A DNA stretch of 64,000 nt, taken from NCBI RefSeq assembly GCF_017353185.1, contig NZ_JAFMYV010000001.1, positions 434,001 through 498,000 of the forward strand, given 5' to 3'. The position numbers and the translations under genes are program-made. Source of the DNA: Fibrella rubiginis. GTDB taxonomy: Bacteria > Bacteroidota > Bacteroidia > Cytophagales > Spirosomataceae. Positions 36,394 to 44,359 of this stretch are shown one piece after another (positions within the stretch are counted from its first letter, which is position 1; every line of letters starts with the position of its first letter). The notes beneath the pieces are model-generated. The model ran no database searches. It saw only the letters and a list, made by a program, of their open reading frames with translations, and had not been told where the DNA came from.

Positions 36394-37206
36394 TCAGGGT
36401 GCAGGTGCCGACGCCGACAGTTGATTCAGCAACTGCCGGGCTTCCTGCTGGTAGGGATGGCCGTTTAGCTGAGCTATTTTGTTCAGAAGCGGCCGTGCCT
36501 GGGTACGTTGGTTGGCCTTCAGATACGCCAACGCCAGATACCATTGCGCGCTGGCACCCCAGTGCCCTGTTTTTGCCGCAAGTACCGTAAGCTCCTGAAT
36601 AGTTGGCTGACCGTCAGCACGGTTTAAGCCTTGTGTAGCTACCTGTAAACGAACCGAATCCTGCCCCGACTGGCTGTTTTCGGGTGCGGCGGCTACCCGG
36701 TCTGGATCTGGCAGCAGGGTGGGAGCGGGCTTTAGGTGGGGCGAAAAAAAGTGGGTAAACGCAGCCTCGTTTTGGGCCAGTTCCTGCCGTTTGTCTGCCC
36801 GGTTTGTATAAAGTAGCCAACCGACGCCAAGCAGCAGGGCCAGCGAAGCCGCCATCACCCAACTCGCCCGGCCAAAACGAACCAACTGACGAACTGGCTG
36901 GCTCTGGGCTGGCAGCGGCCCCAAGTCAGGGGCTTTTCCTTTTGCTTCGGCAAGCTCGGGTTGGGCAGTCTGTTTGGCTATGTCGGGCAGTAACCCCCGC
37001 TTGTCGAGGTCGGCGTGAAGTTGCCTGAACCGGTCTTTTTGGGCCAGAAAAGACAGTCCCTGTTTCAGCTCACGTTGCAGCGCCACCTCTTGCCGGAGTT
37101 GGGGGTCCTGCTGTATTCGGGCTTCAAACTGGTCTTTTTCGCCGGCTGGTAATTGCCCGGCCAGGTAGGCGCCAATCTGTTCCAGAAGTTCATCGGAGAG
37201 GTCCAT
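36394..37206 (-). CDS. Putative anti-sigma/TPR membrane protein
   Basis: A 270-residue protein. The N-terminal 60 residues (SDELLEQIGAYLAGQLPAGE ... DPQLRQEVALQRELKQG) resemble the cytoplasmic anti-sigma region common in Bacteroidota, without the zinc cysteines. One membrane helix follows (ASWVMAASLALLLGVGWLLY, about 118-137). The periplasmic end contains a TPR-like pair of helices (AQWYLALAYLKANQRTQARP ... YQQEARQLLNQL). The layout suits a membrane regulator that holds the ECF sigma factor encoded two bases upstream. I chose the start at 37206; an upstream extension would overlap the sigma gene. Confidence 0.8.
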   Translation of the reverse strand: MDLSDELLEQIGAYLAGQLPAGEKDQFEARIQQDPQLRQEVALQRELKQGLSFLAQKDRFRQLHADLDKRGLLPDIAKQTAQPELAEAKGKAPDLGPLPAQSQPVRQLVRFGRASWVMAASLALLLGVGWLLYTNRADKRQELAQNEAAFTHFFSPHLKPAPTLLPDPDRVAAAPENSQSGQDSVRLQVATQGLNRADGQPTIQELTVLAAKTGHWGASAQWYLALAYLKANQRTQARPLLNKIAQLNGHPYQQEARQLLNQLSASAPAP

Positions 37207-37208
37207 GC

Positions 37209-37892
37209 CTAGTCTGTTTTGTATTGGCTGTATAATGCCTTCATTCGCTGGGCGCAGCGGAAGCGCTTCACCTTGGCGGAGTTTTCCTGCAACCCGATTC
37301 TGGCCCCGCACTCGCCCAGTGATTTTTCCTCCACATAAAAGCAGTGCAGCATCGTTTGGCAATCGGCACCCACGTCAGCAAACGCCCGGCCAACAGCCTC
37401 CCAATCTACTTCACTGTCACTCCAGATAGAACCGCCATCGGCTACGCTCGCTTCACTGTCTTCTCGACCGCTTACATCGCCCCCCGTCTCTATACTAACG
37501 GCTTGACTTGTGCTCTCGTAGCTGTCAGGTGAATCGGTTTCTTCCGCCATATCGTCCTGCATGGTCTCCAGCTTCTGAATATGATTTTTCCGTAGATAAC
37601 TGACCCACCGATTTCGACAAACGGTAAAGACGTACGCCGCTACGGGCTTCTCCTGAAACACGTATTTCCCATTTTTCAGTTTGATCGCAAACTCAGCCAT
37701 TCCTTCCTGTAAAATGTCGAGGGCATCGTCTGTAGAAATGGCACTACGCTGACGGGCATAGGGCATGAAGCTGCGGAATACATTGATATACAGGCATTCC
37801 CAGGCCTGTTTATAGTCGGCGAGCAGGGCCTGATAGAAGGCCAGGTTTCCCTGCGCAACGTTCAGACAAGGGTTATCGTCATCCGTAGTCAT
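37209..37892 (-). CDS. ECF-type RNA polymerase sigma factor
   Basis: A 227-residue sigma-70 family protein. Region 2 appears as DDALDILQEGMAEFAIKLKNG with the adjacent YVFTVCRNRWVSYLRK (residues about 54-100), and region 4 as CQTMLHCFYVEEKSLGECGARIGL through SAKVKRFRCAQRMKALY near the end. The linker between them (residues about 105-170) is long and acidic (DDMAEETDSPDSYES), more than in a standard ECF factor. It starts the minus-strand operon with the anti-sigma-like protein and the papain-fold peptidase. It probably directs its own operon and perhaps the convergent caspase operon or the nearby curlin genes. Confidence 0.88.
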   Translation of the reverse strand: MTTDDDNPCLNVAQGNLAFYQALLADYKQAWECLYINVFRSFMPYARQRSAISTDDALDILQEGMAEFAIKLKNGKYVFQEKPVAAYVFTVCRNRWVSYLRKNHIQKLETMQDDMAEETDSPDSYESTSQAVSIETGGDVSGREDSEASVADGGSIWSDSEVDWEAVGRAFADVGADCQTMLHCFYVEEKSLGECGARIGLQENSAKVKRFRCAQRMKALYSQYKTD

Positions 37893-38085
37893 ACCGGCCG
37901 GCTTTTACAGTAGCGGTATGGCATAGGTACTGATTTGAGCGCCAGAAAACAACGAACGGCCTGGTTGTCAGCCCGACATTCAGTTTAGCGGTTGCCCTAC
38001 TTACTTATAGGTATCGCTGTTTTCACCAACCGTTATCAGCCCGTTCACTTTTTCCTTTCCACGCTGATAACCTGCCCAACCTGAT

Positions 38086-38127
38086 TGCGATACACAGGTG
38101 AGACGACCTCATAATCTGTTCACCTTA
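38086..38127 (+). promoter_or_regulatory. Conserved 42-bp leader element of curlin gene 1
   Basis: These 42 bases, beginning TGCGATACACAGGTGAGACG, are identical to 39347-39388, and both copies end exactly 15 bases before the ATG of a curlin gene. Within it AGGTGA and TCACCT form an inverted repeat 18 bases apart, and TGAG/CTCA form a smaller one. A regulator site, a promoter or a 5' UTR hairpin are all possible. Confidence 0.7.
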
Positions 38128-38141
38128 AACGAGTATCACTC

Positions 38142-39098
38142 ATGAAAAAGTTAATTCTATCGGCCCTAGCAGCAGCTACTGTCTGTACGGTTTATGCCCA
38201 GTCTAACACGCTGTCGCTTAGCCAGAAGGGCAACGACAACCAATCAGCCGCCACTCAAAAGGGCAAAGCTAACAGCTTGACAATGAGCCTGATTGGCAAT
38301 AGCAACATAACGCGTGATGTCAACAACAGTTTTGGCCCTGCGGTGCAAAAAGGGAATGGCAACACAGGGTCAATGGCGGTAACCGGTGATAATAACCAGG
38401 TTTACTTTAACGAGAATGGCGTCAACAATAACCTGACCCTGTCGATGACTGGCAATAGCAACCTCGGTTTTATTTATACGACTGATGAAGTAAATAAGAC
38501 AGGGAATCAAGTTGCTCTGGTCCAGGTAGGTACCAACAATTTTGGTAGTGCTGGTGTTGCCAGTGGCAGCTATAACGAGATCAGTCTCACCCAGGTTGGC
38601 AATAGCAATTCAGGTACTGCTTTTGCTGAAAGTGGAAGCTATAACGAGGTTAGGGTTAAACAAATCGGGGATAATAATAATGGAGGTGCTTCGACGGATA
38701 ATAGTAATAGTAGCCATGCCACGTTGACCCAGACGGGCAATTATAACTATGGCTTTGCCGGCTCAATCTACGGAGCTAGCAACCAGGCCAGTGTAATACA
38801 AACAGGGGACAATAATATTGGCGAGGCATTCTCAATTTCTGGTAGTTATAATCAGGTTAGTCTTACTCAGAGGGGTAATATGAATGAGGCTCGTTTCAAA
38901 CAGGATGGGTCATTCAATGCCGCTAATATGCTTCAGGAAGGCAACAGTAATAAGCTGGCCGGACTTGCGTCGCCCTACGCTATTCAGCAAGGCAACGGCA
39001 ACGCCCTGACGCTTACCCAAACCGGTGATGGCAATGTGCTTCACTTTGGGCAAATGGGTAATAACAACACGGCTACTGTTATGCAAGGCTCAAATTAA
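38142..39098 (+). CDS. Curlin-repeat amyloid subunit (CsgA-like) 1
   Basis: A 318-residue secreted protein with a signal peptide (MKKLILSALAAATVCTVYAQ). The body consists of about a dozen curlin repeats of the Q-x-G-N-x-N type (LSQKGNDNQSAATQKGKANS, LTQVGNSNSGTAF, QTGDNNIGEAFS). These repeats build the beta-helical amyloid of curli-like fibres. The spacing is less regular than in enterobacterial CsgA and the protein is about twice as long. The last 30 residues (LTLTQTGDGNVLHFGQMGNN on) are almost the same as in the next gene. No CsgG/E/F export gene is present in the window. Confidence 0.92.
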   Translation: MKKLILSALAAATVCTVYAQSNTLSLSQKGNDNQSAATQKGKANSLTMSLIGNSNITRDVNNSFGPAVQKGNGNTGSMAVTGDNNQVYFNENGVNNNLTLSMTGNSNLGFIYTTDEVNKTGNQVALVQVGTNNFGSAGVASGSYNEISLTQVGNSNSGTAFAESGSYNEVRVKQIGDNNNGGASTDNSNSSHATLTQTGNYNYGFAGSIYGASNQASVIQTGDNNIGEAFSISGSYNQVSLTQRGNMNEARFKQDGSFNAANMLQEGNSNKLAGLASPYAIQQGNGNALTLTQTGDGNVLHFGQMGNNNTATVMQGSN

Positions 39099-39220
39099 GT
39101 GATCCCGAGCACTGGCCCTCTAACGGTTAGTGTCAGGCCCCTACCATCCGAAACGGATACAGGCTGCCAGCCCAGCAGCTAAGGAAGCGTGGACAGGGAC
39201 CAACTACGGGAGTAGCCTCG

Positions 39221-39260
39221 AACCGGCAGGGAAACATCGTTTCATGCCGGTTTCTTTTTT
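39221..39260 (+). terminator. Intrinsic terminator after curlin gene 1
   Basis: The outer stem AACCGGCA/TGCCGGTT (39221-39228 and 39245-39252) encloses a second stem GAAAC/GTTTC and is followed by TCTTTTTT. It lies 122 bases beyond the stop codon and before the second curlin gene's leader. Confidence 0.85.
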
Positions 39261-39346
39261 GGGTTGCTATCAAGTTACAATGCTGGCTTCGTCATACTCT
39301 CCGTTTACATTTTTCTACCTGCCCCTGATAACCTGCCCCCCATGAC

Positions 39347-39388
39347 TGCGATACACAGGTGAGACGACCTCATAATCTGTTCACCTTA
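39347..39388 (+). promoter_or_regulatory. Conserved 42-bp leader element of curlin gene 2
   Basis: An identical copy of 38086-38127, again ending 15 bases before the start codon. The bases just before it (GATAACCTGCCC) are also shared, while the intergenic DNA further upstream is unrelated. The conserved spacing to the ATG suggests a role in translation or in mRNA structure as well as in transcription. Confidence 0.7.
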
Positions 39389-39402
39389 CATACTTATCAC
39401 TC

Positions 39403-40362
39403 ATGAAAAAGCTCAGTTCATTATTGCTGGCGGCAGCTACAGTCTGTACTGCTTATGCCCAGCCCAATACTCTCTCGCTCAGCCAGTCGGGCACAGGAAA
39501 CAGCACGCCGGTTTCGCAGGGAGGCCATGGAAATACGGGGTCTGTAACCGTAGCCGGGGATAACAACCTGGCTTCGTTGACCCAGTACGGTGGTAGCACG
39601 GCTACCGTGTTAGTGAAGGGGAATCGAAATGTGGCCTCGTTACAGCCATCGGGCACAGAAGCGTCGCTTACCCAGCTTGGCGACGACAATAGAGCATCTA
39701 TCAACAGTTTGGGCTCGTTGAGCCGGTACAATTTGTATCAGAGTGGAAACAGAAATACGGCGCTGGCAGAATCGAACTGGGGGGGTAACAACCAGGTGGC
39801 TATTTCGCAGGTGGGCTATAACAACCAGAGTTCGGTCAGAGCATCTGGGTATGACGGGTTTGCTCCCCTGTTCGACAGTCACGACAACCAGGTCAGTATC
39901 AGCCAGTCGGGGACCGATAACTACAGTAATGCCAACATCCAGTACAGTTCATACAACCAGGTGACGATCAGCCAGACGGGAGAAGACAACGTTGCCCGAA
40001 CGAACCATACGGGGGGCATTTTTCCGGGCCGGGGTATGGACAATCAGGCAACCATTTCGCAGACGGGCGAGGCCAACCAGGCCCTGATCGACCAGCCCGG
40101 CAATGCCAATCAGGCGACCCTGACCCAACTTGGTACTGGCAACGAAGCCCGCCTGTTGCAGGCGGGAGACCTGAACACAGCTACTGTGGTACAGCGTGGC
40201 ATGAACAACGTATTGGCCGGGCTAAATCCGGGGGCAACCAGTGCGTTCCAGACCGGAATGAATAATGCGCTGACGCTCACCCAAACGGGCGATGGCAACG
40301 TACTGCGCTTTGGTCAGATGGGCAATAACAACACGGCTACGGTAATGCAGGCTGCATACTAA
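39403..40362 (+). CDS. Curlin-repeat amyloid subunit (CsgA-like) 2
   Basis: A 319-residue paralogue of the preceding gene with the same signal peptide type (MKKLSSLLLAAATVCTAYAQ). It has repeats such as ISQVGYNNQSSV, ISQSGTDNYSNA and ISQTGEANQALIDQPGNANQ. The ends of the two proteins are nearly identical (LTLTQTGDGNVLRFGQMGNN), whereas the middles have diverged, as expected for fast-evolving amyloid repeats kept under end constraints. It is transcribed behind its own copy of the 42-bp leader and lies 66 bases before the third curlin gene. Confidence 0.92.
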   Translation: MKKLSSLLLAAATVCTAYAQPNTLSLSQSGTGNSTPVSQGGHGNTGSVTVAGDNNLASLTQYGGSTATVLVKGNRNVASLQPSGTEASLTQLGDDNRASINSLGSLSRYNLYQSGNRNTALAESNWGGNNQVAISQVGYNNQSSVRASGYDGFAPLFDSHDNQVSISQSGTDNYSNANIQYSSYNQVTISQTGEDNVARTNHTGGIFPGRGMDNQATISQTGEANQALIDQPGNANQATLTQLGTGNEARLLQAGDLNTATVVQRGMNNVLAGLNPGATSAFQTGMNNALTLTQTGDGNVLRFGQMGNNNTATVMQAAY

Positions 40363-40428
40363 ATGGTCATTACGCTACGCGGTCATTGATTGGTTTTCAA
40401 CGAACGACAACCTAACGAACCAACTGCT

Positions 40429-40878
40429 ATGAAACGCCTGTATCTTCTGCTTTTCTGCGCCCTGCCACTGACGGTTTCTGCCCAGTCGGAGGTGTATTTC
40501 CGGCAACCAGTGGCCGACAGGAGTCTGGCCGGGTTGGCTGCCAGCGAATTAACGCTTGTGCAGACGGGGCAACTAAACCAACTGCAGGTTCAGCAAACTG
40601 GCCGCGCCAACGCGATTCGTATTACCCAGCATGGCCAGAACAACACGCTTGACCTCGACCTGACCGGCAGCAACAACCGCTATGCTTTTGCGCAACAGGG
40701 TGATAACAACCTGACTCAGTGGCGAGCCAGCCAAAACAACGGCCAAGTGGACGTAATCCAGCGGGGCAACAACAACCAGCTTATTCAGGAAAGCAGTGGC
40801 CTGGCTACTGGGGTGTCGCTGCGCATTGAGCAAACCGGAGGCATGCGGGTGCTGCTCAAAAATGGCCATACCCCATGA
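40429..40878 (+). CDS. Short curlin-repeat protein, possible CsgB-like nucleator
   Basis: With the ATG at 40429 it has 149 residues and a clean signal peptide (MKRLYLLLFCALPLTVSAQ). About five curlin repeats follow (LVQTGQLNQLQVQQTGRANA, ITQHGQNNTLDLD, AQQGDNNLTQW, IQRGNNNQLIQES). The end differs from the two large subunits: LRIEQTGGMRVLLKNG is basic and lacks asparagines, reminiscent of the minor nucleating subunit CsgB. It has no copy of the 42-bp leader and probably follows curlin gene 2 in one transcript, ending at the terminator near 40946. Confidence 0.85.
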   Translation: MKRLYLLLFCALPLTVSAQSEVYFRQPVADRSLAGLAASELTLVQTGQLNQLQVQQTGRANAIRITQHGQNNTLDLDLTGSNNRYAFAQQGDNNLTQWRASQNNGQVDVIQRGNNNQLIQESSGLATGVSLRIEQTGGMRVLLKNGHTP

Positions 40879-40945
40879 ACCACGCCAGCGTTCGCCTCGG
40901 TGGCGGCAACGCCTAGAGGGGTTATTGAAATGAGGAGTAGCAGGG

Positions 40946-40976
40946 AAAAGCGCGGCCGGTTGGCTGCGCTTTTTTT
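40946..40976 (+). terminator. Intrinsic terminator of the curlin cluster
   Basis: A stem of about 12 bp (AAAAGCGCGGCC at 40946-40957 with GGCTGCGCTTTT at 40962-40973, one G-T pair) closes on GGTT and is followed by further T residues. Confidence 0.88.
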
Positions 40977-41114
40977 AGCTGGTACCGTTACCTGCGGTTA
41001 AAGCCCAGGGAGAACGGACATGATAAAACAACGTTTATTTGGCGTTTCACTCAGAAGGCGGCTGTTTATTACGATGCCTTGCCAAAAAGCGAACGGCTCT
41101 TACGTTAGTAGAGC

Positions 41115-41122
41115 TATTTTTG
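41115..41122 (+). promoter_or_regulatory. Putative -7 box of the amidohydrolase operon
   Basis: TATTTTTG matches TAnnTTTG and lies 30 bases before the ATG at 41153. It supports that start over the in-frame codon at 41039. No TTG was found at the normal -33 distance. Confidence 0.4.
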
Positions 41123-41152
41123 AGGCTTAAACTAACGACAATATTTATTTAC

Positions 41153-44100
41153 ATGCGTAAACATCTCCTGTTGCTCTTGTTGGCAGTCGGGTTGGCGCAG
41201 TCTGGACTGGCGCAGACTACCTTTCCCCGCAACGGCGTCTACGACGAACGCCCCAACCTGTACGCGTTCACCAATGCTACCATCGTGGTTGATCCTAAAA
41301 CCACGCTGCAAAACGCGACCCTGCTGATTCGGAATGGCCGGGTGGAAGCCGTGGGCAACACTGTTTCGGTGCCTGCCGGGGCGGTGGTCATGAACCTGCA
41401 GGGCAAGCGCATTTACCCCAGCCTCATCGACCTTGATTCGGATTATGGCATGCCCGATTTGCCGCCCCGCCGGGGGGGAGGGCTGTTTAACACGCCGCCG
41501 CAACTGGAGTCGAACAAAAAGGGCCCTTACTACTGGAATCAGGCCATTCAGCCCGAAGCCGATGCCGGGCTGCTGTTTAAAGTAATCAACCCCAAGGCCG
41601 AGGAACTGCGGAAGCTGGGCTTTGGGGCGGTGCTCACCCACGCCCATGATGGCATTGCGCGGGGCAACGGCACGCTCGTGACCCTGGCCGACGACCGCGA
41701 AAACACCGTGGTGCTCCGCAATGGCCTTAGCCAGCATTTTTCGTTCAGCAAAGGATCGTCAGGGCAAAACAACCCCAACTCCATTATGGGCGTGGTGGCC
41801 CTGCTGCGGCAGGCGATGTATGATGCCGACTGGTACAAGAAAAACGGACCCGCCGAACAGGCCAACCTCTCACTCGAGGCCCTGAACCGCGCCGCTAACC
41901 TGCCCGCGTTTTTCGAGGCGGGTGATAAATTCGGCGTGCTCCGCGCCGACAAAATTGGTGACGAATTCGGGCGGCAGTTTATCATTCGTGGGGGTGGCGA
42001 CGAGTATCAGCGGATCGACGAGATTAAGGCTACCGGGGCCACGCTGATTTTGCCCGTGAGCTACCCGCAGGCTTATGATGTAGAAGACGCCTGGGATGCC
42101 GATAACGTCTCGTTGGCCGAGATGAAGCACTGGGAAATGGCCCCCGCCAACCCCGGTATGCTGGCGCAGGCGGGCATTCCGTTTGCGCTGACGAGTTCAG
42201 GCCTGAAAACCCGCACCGATTTCATGGCCAACGTACGCAAAGCCATCGAAAATGGCCTTACCGAGGCCCAGGCGCTGGAAGCCCTCACCACCCGCCCCGC
42301 CCAGCTTATCCGTGCCGACGACCTGCTTGGCACGTTGGCGGTGGGTAAACTGGCCAATTTCATTGTCACGTCGGGCAATCTGTTTGCCGCTGATAACGTG
42401 ATCTACGAAAACTGGATTCGCGGGAAACAATACATCCTCGCCAACCGCGCCATCGCCGATCTGCGGGGTACGTATGACCTGAACATTACGCCCCAGGCCG
42501 GCACGTCGAATCTGAAATTGCTGATCACGGGCAACAACCCCGATAAGCCCGATTTTGGGGTAACGGCCAACGACACCATCAAGCTGACGCCCAAAGTGGC
42601 TATCGACAATAATTTGGTGTCGATGCAGGTGGCCCTGGATAAAAAGCAGCCCAATGCTCTCACACGCCTTACCGGTTACCGCAACGGAAGCACGTTGCAG
42701 GGCGACGGGCAACTGCCTAACGGGCAGACCGTCACGTGGTCGGCTACACTGAGCAAACCCTTTTCGGCCTCCGCTACCAAAGCCGACACGACGAAAAAAT
42801 CGACGATGGGTGGGCTGCTGTATCCGTTTGTGGGCATGGGCAACGCCAAAAAGCCACAGCCGCAGACCCTGCTCATTCGCAACGCCACGGTCTGGACCAA
42901 CGAAAAAGACGGCATCATGACCACCACCGACGTGCTGGTGAGCAACGGGAAAATTGCGCAGGTAGGCAAGAACCTGACCGCGCCAACGGGGGCTTCGGTC
43001 ATCGACGGGACGGGCAAACACCTGACCAACGGCATTATCGACGAGCACTCGCACATTGCCCTGTTTTCGATCAATGAAGGCTCGCAATCCAGCACCGCCG
43101 AGGTACGCATGAGCGACGCCATCAACCCCGACGACGTGAACATTTACCGGCAACTGGCGGGGGGCGTTACGTCGTCGCAACTGCTGCACGGGTCGGCCAA
43201 CGCCATTGGCGGGCAGTCGGCGCTGGTGAAGCTGAAGTGGGGCGAACCGGCTGACGGTCTGCTGATTAAGGGGGCCGACGGGTTCATTAAATTTGCCCTC
43301 GGCGAGAACGTGAAACAGGCTAACTGGGGCGACGCCAACCGGGTGCGTTTCCCGCAGACGCGCATGGGCGTGGAGCAGGTGTACATGGACCATTTCGTGC
43401 GGGCCAAAGAATACGCCAAAGCCTGGAATGCGTACAACGCACAGAGCAACACCCCCAAAGCGAGGGGTAAAAATGCTACGGCCACGTTGACAGCTCCCCG
43501 CCGCGACCTGGAACTGGATGCGCTGGCCGAGATTCTGGCCAAAAAACGGTTTATCACCTGCCATTCCTACGTGCAATCGGAGATCAATATGCTCATGCAC
43601 GTGGCCGACTCGCTGGGTTTCAAAGTAAATACGTTCACCCACATCCTGGAAGGCTATAAAGTGGCCGACAAGATGGCTAAACACGGCGCGGGCGGCTCGA
43701 CGTTCTCTGACTGGTGGGCCTACAAGATGGAGGTGAAAGATGCCATTCCGTACAATGCCGCCCTGATGGCCCGCGAAGGCGTGACGGTGTCGATCAACTC
43801 GGATGATGCCGAAATGGCCCGTCGCCTGAATCAGGAGGCGGCCAAAACGGTGGAGTATGGCGGTATTGCGGAAGAAGATGCCTGGAAAATGGTGACGCTC
43901 AACCCTGCCAAGCTCCTGCATCTGGATAGCCATATGGGTAGTATCCGGCCCGGCAAAGACGCCGACCTGGTACTCTGGAACAACCACCCCCTCTCGATCT
44001 ACGCCCGCCCCGATTACACCATCATCGACGGCGCGATCTACTACAGCCAAACCGGCGACGAGCAGAACCGCGTAGCCATGCAGGCCGAACGCGCCCGCCT

Positions 44101-44224
44101 GATTCAGAAGATGATCCAGGCCAAAGCCGGTGGACAAACCACCACCCGCCCCACGGCCCGCCGCCAGCGGATGTGGCATTGCGAAGACATCGAAGGCGTC
44201 ATGGCTGAGGGAGAAAATAAATAG
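41153..44224 (+). CDS. Double-domain amidohydrolase, first domain degenerate
   Basis: A 1023-residue secreted protein; the ATG at 41153 gives a signal peptide (MRKHLLLLLLAVGLAQSGLAQ). It contains two amidohydrolase (imidazolonepropionase/dihydroorotase-like) units. In the first (residues about 30-440) the metal HxH site is lost: the strand reads YPSLIDLDSDYGM. The second (about 570-1010) is intact, with TNGIIDEHSHIAL (HxH near 631-633), THILEGYKVADKMAKHGAG and the aspartate in SINSDDAEMARRL. The ends read GKDADLVLWNNHPLSI, typical of the family's C-terminal barrel. The substrate is unknown. A second amidohydrolase gene follows across palindrome E5. Confidence 0.87.
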   Translation: MRKHLLLLLLAVGLAQSGLAQTTFPRNGVYDERPNLYAFTNATIVVDPKTTLQNATLLIRNGRVEAVGNTVSVPAGAVVMNLQGKRIYPSLIDLDSDYGMPDLPPRRGGGLFNTPPQLESNKKGPYYWNQAIQPEADAGLLFKVINPKAEELRKLGFGAVLTHAHDGIARGNGTLVTLADDRENTVVLRNGLSQHFSFSKGSSGQNNPNSIMGVVALLRQAMYDADWYKKNGPAEQANLSLEALNRAANLPAFFEAGDKFGVLRADKIGDEFGRQFIIRGGGDEYQRIDEIKATGATLILPVSYPQAYDVEDAWDADNVSLAEMKHWEMAPANPGMLAQAGIPFALTSSGLKTRTDFMANVRKAIENGLTEAQALEALTTRPAQLIRADDLLGTLAVGKLANFIVTSGNLFAADNVIYENWIRGKQYILANRAIADLRGTYDLNITPQAGTSNLKLLITGNNPDKPDFGVTANDTIKLTPKVAIDNNLVSMQVALDKKQPNALTRLTGYRNGSTLQGDGQLPNGQTVTWSATLSKPFSASATKADTTKKSTMGGLLYPFVGMGNAKKPQPQTLLIRNATVWTNEKDGIMTTTDVLVSNGKIAQVGKNLTAPTGASVIDGTGKHLTNGIIDEHSHIALFSINEGSQSSTAEVRMSDAINPDDVNIYRQLAGGVTSSQLLHGSANAIGGQSALVKLKWGEPADGLLIKGADGFIKFALGENVKQANWGDANRVRFPQTRMGVEQVYMDHFVRAKEYAKAWNAYNAQSNTPKARGKNATATLTAPRRDLELDALAEILAKKRFITCHSYVQSEINMLMHVADSLGFKVNTFTHILEGYKVADKMAKHGAGGSTFSDWWAYKMEVKDAIPYNAALMAREGVTVSINSDDAEMARRLNQEAAKTVEYGGIAEEDAWKMVTLNPAKLLHLDSHMGSIRPGKDADLVLWNNHPLSIYARPDYTIIDGAIYYSQTGDEQNRVAMQAERARLIQKMIQAKAGGQTTTRPTARRQRMWHCEDIEGVMAEGENK

Positions 44225-44228
44225 GCAC

Positions 44229-44344
44229 AGATTTTTTGGACAGGATTATCAGGATTTCGGGATGAACAGGATTTCTTTTTTCTTCTGAGCAAACTAAAAA
44301 TCCTGTTCATCCCGAAATCCTGATAATCCTGTCCAAAAAAATCT
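44229..44344. repeat. Long intergenic palindrome E5 (CAGGATT-word family)
   Basis: Arms 44229-44274 and 44298-44344 are reverse complements over about 46 bp with a single-base bulge. The arms repeat the word CAGGATT (GGACAGGATTATCAGGATTT...). The loop is T/C-rich (CTTTTTTCTTCTGAGC). It separates two co-directional amidohydrolase genes, five bases after the first stop and 16 bases before the next start. Confidence 0.9.
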
Positions 44345-44359
44345 ATTGAATCATTAATC

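Noticed and set aside
38142..40362. Dense short repeats resembling a CRISPR or tandem DNA repeat
   Set aside because: The repeats are in frame and encode curlin units (QxGNxN). They lack the constant spacer and repeat lengths of CRISPR.
42197..44179. A 660-codon open frame on the minus strand opposite the amidohydrolase gene
   Set aside because: It mirrors the codon structure of the real gene on the other strand, has no recognisable domain or start region, and arises from the GC-rich third positions of the amidohydrolase.
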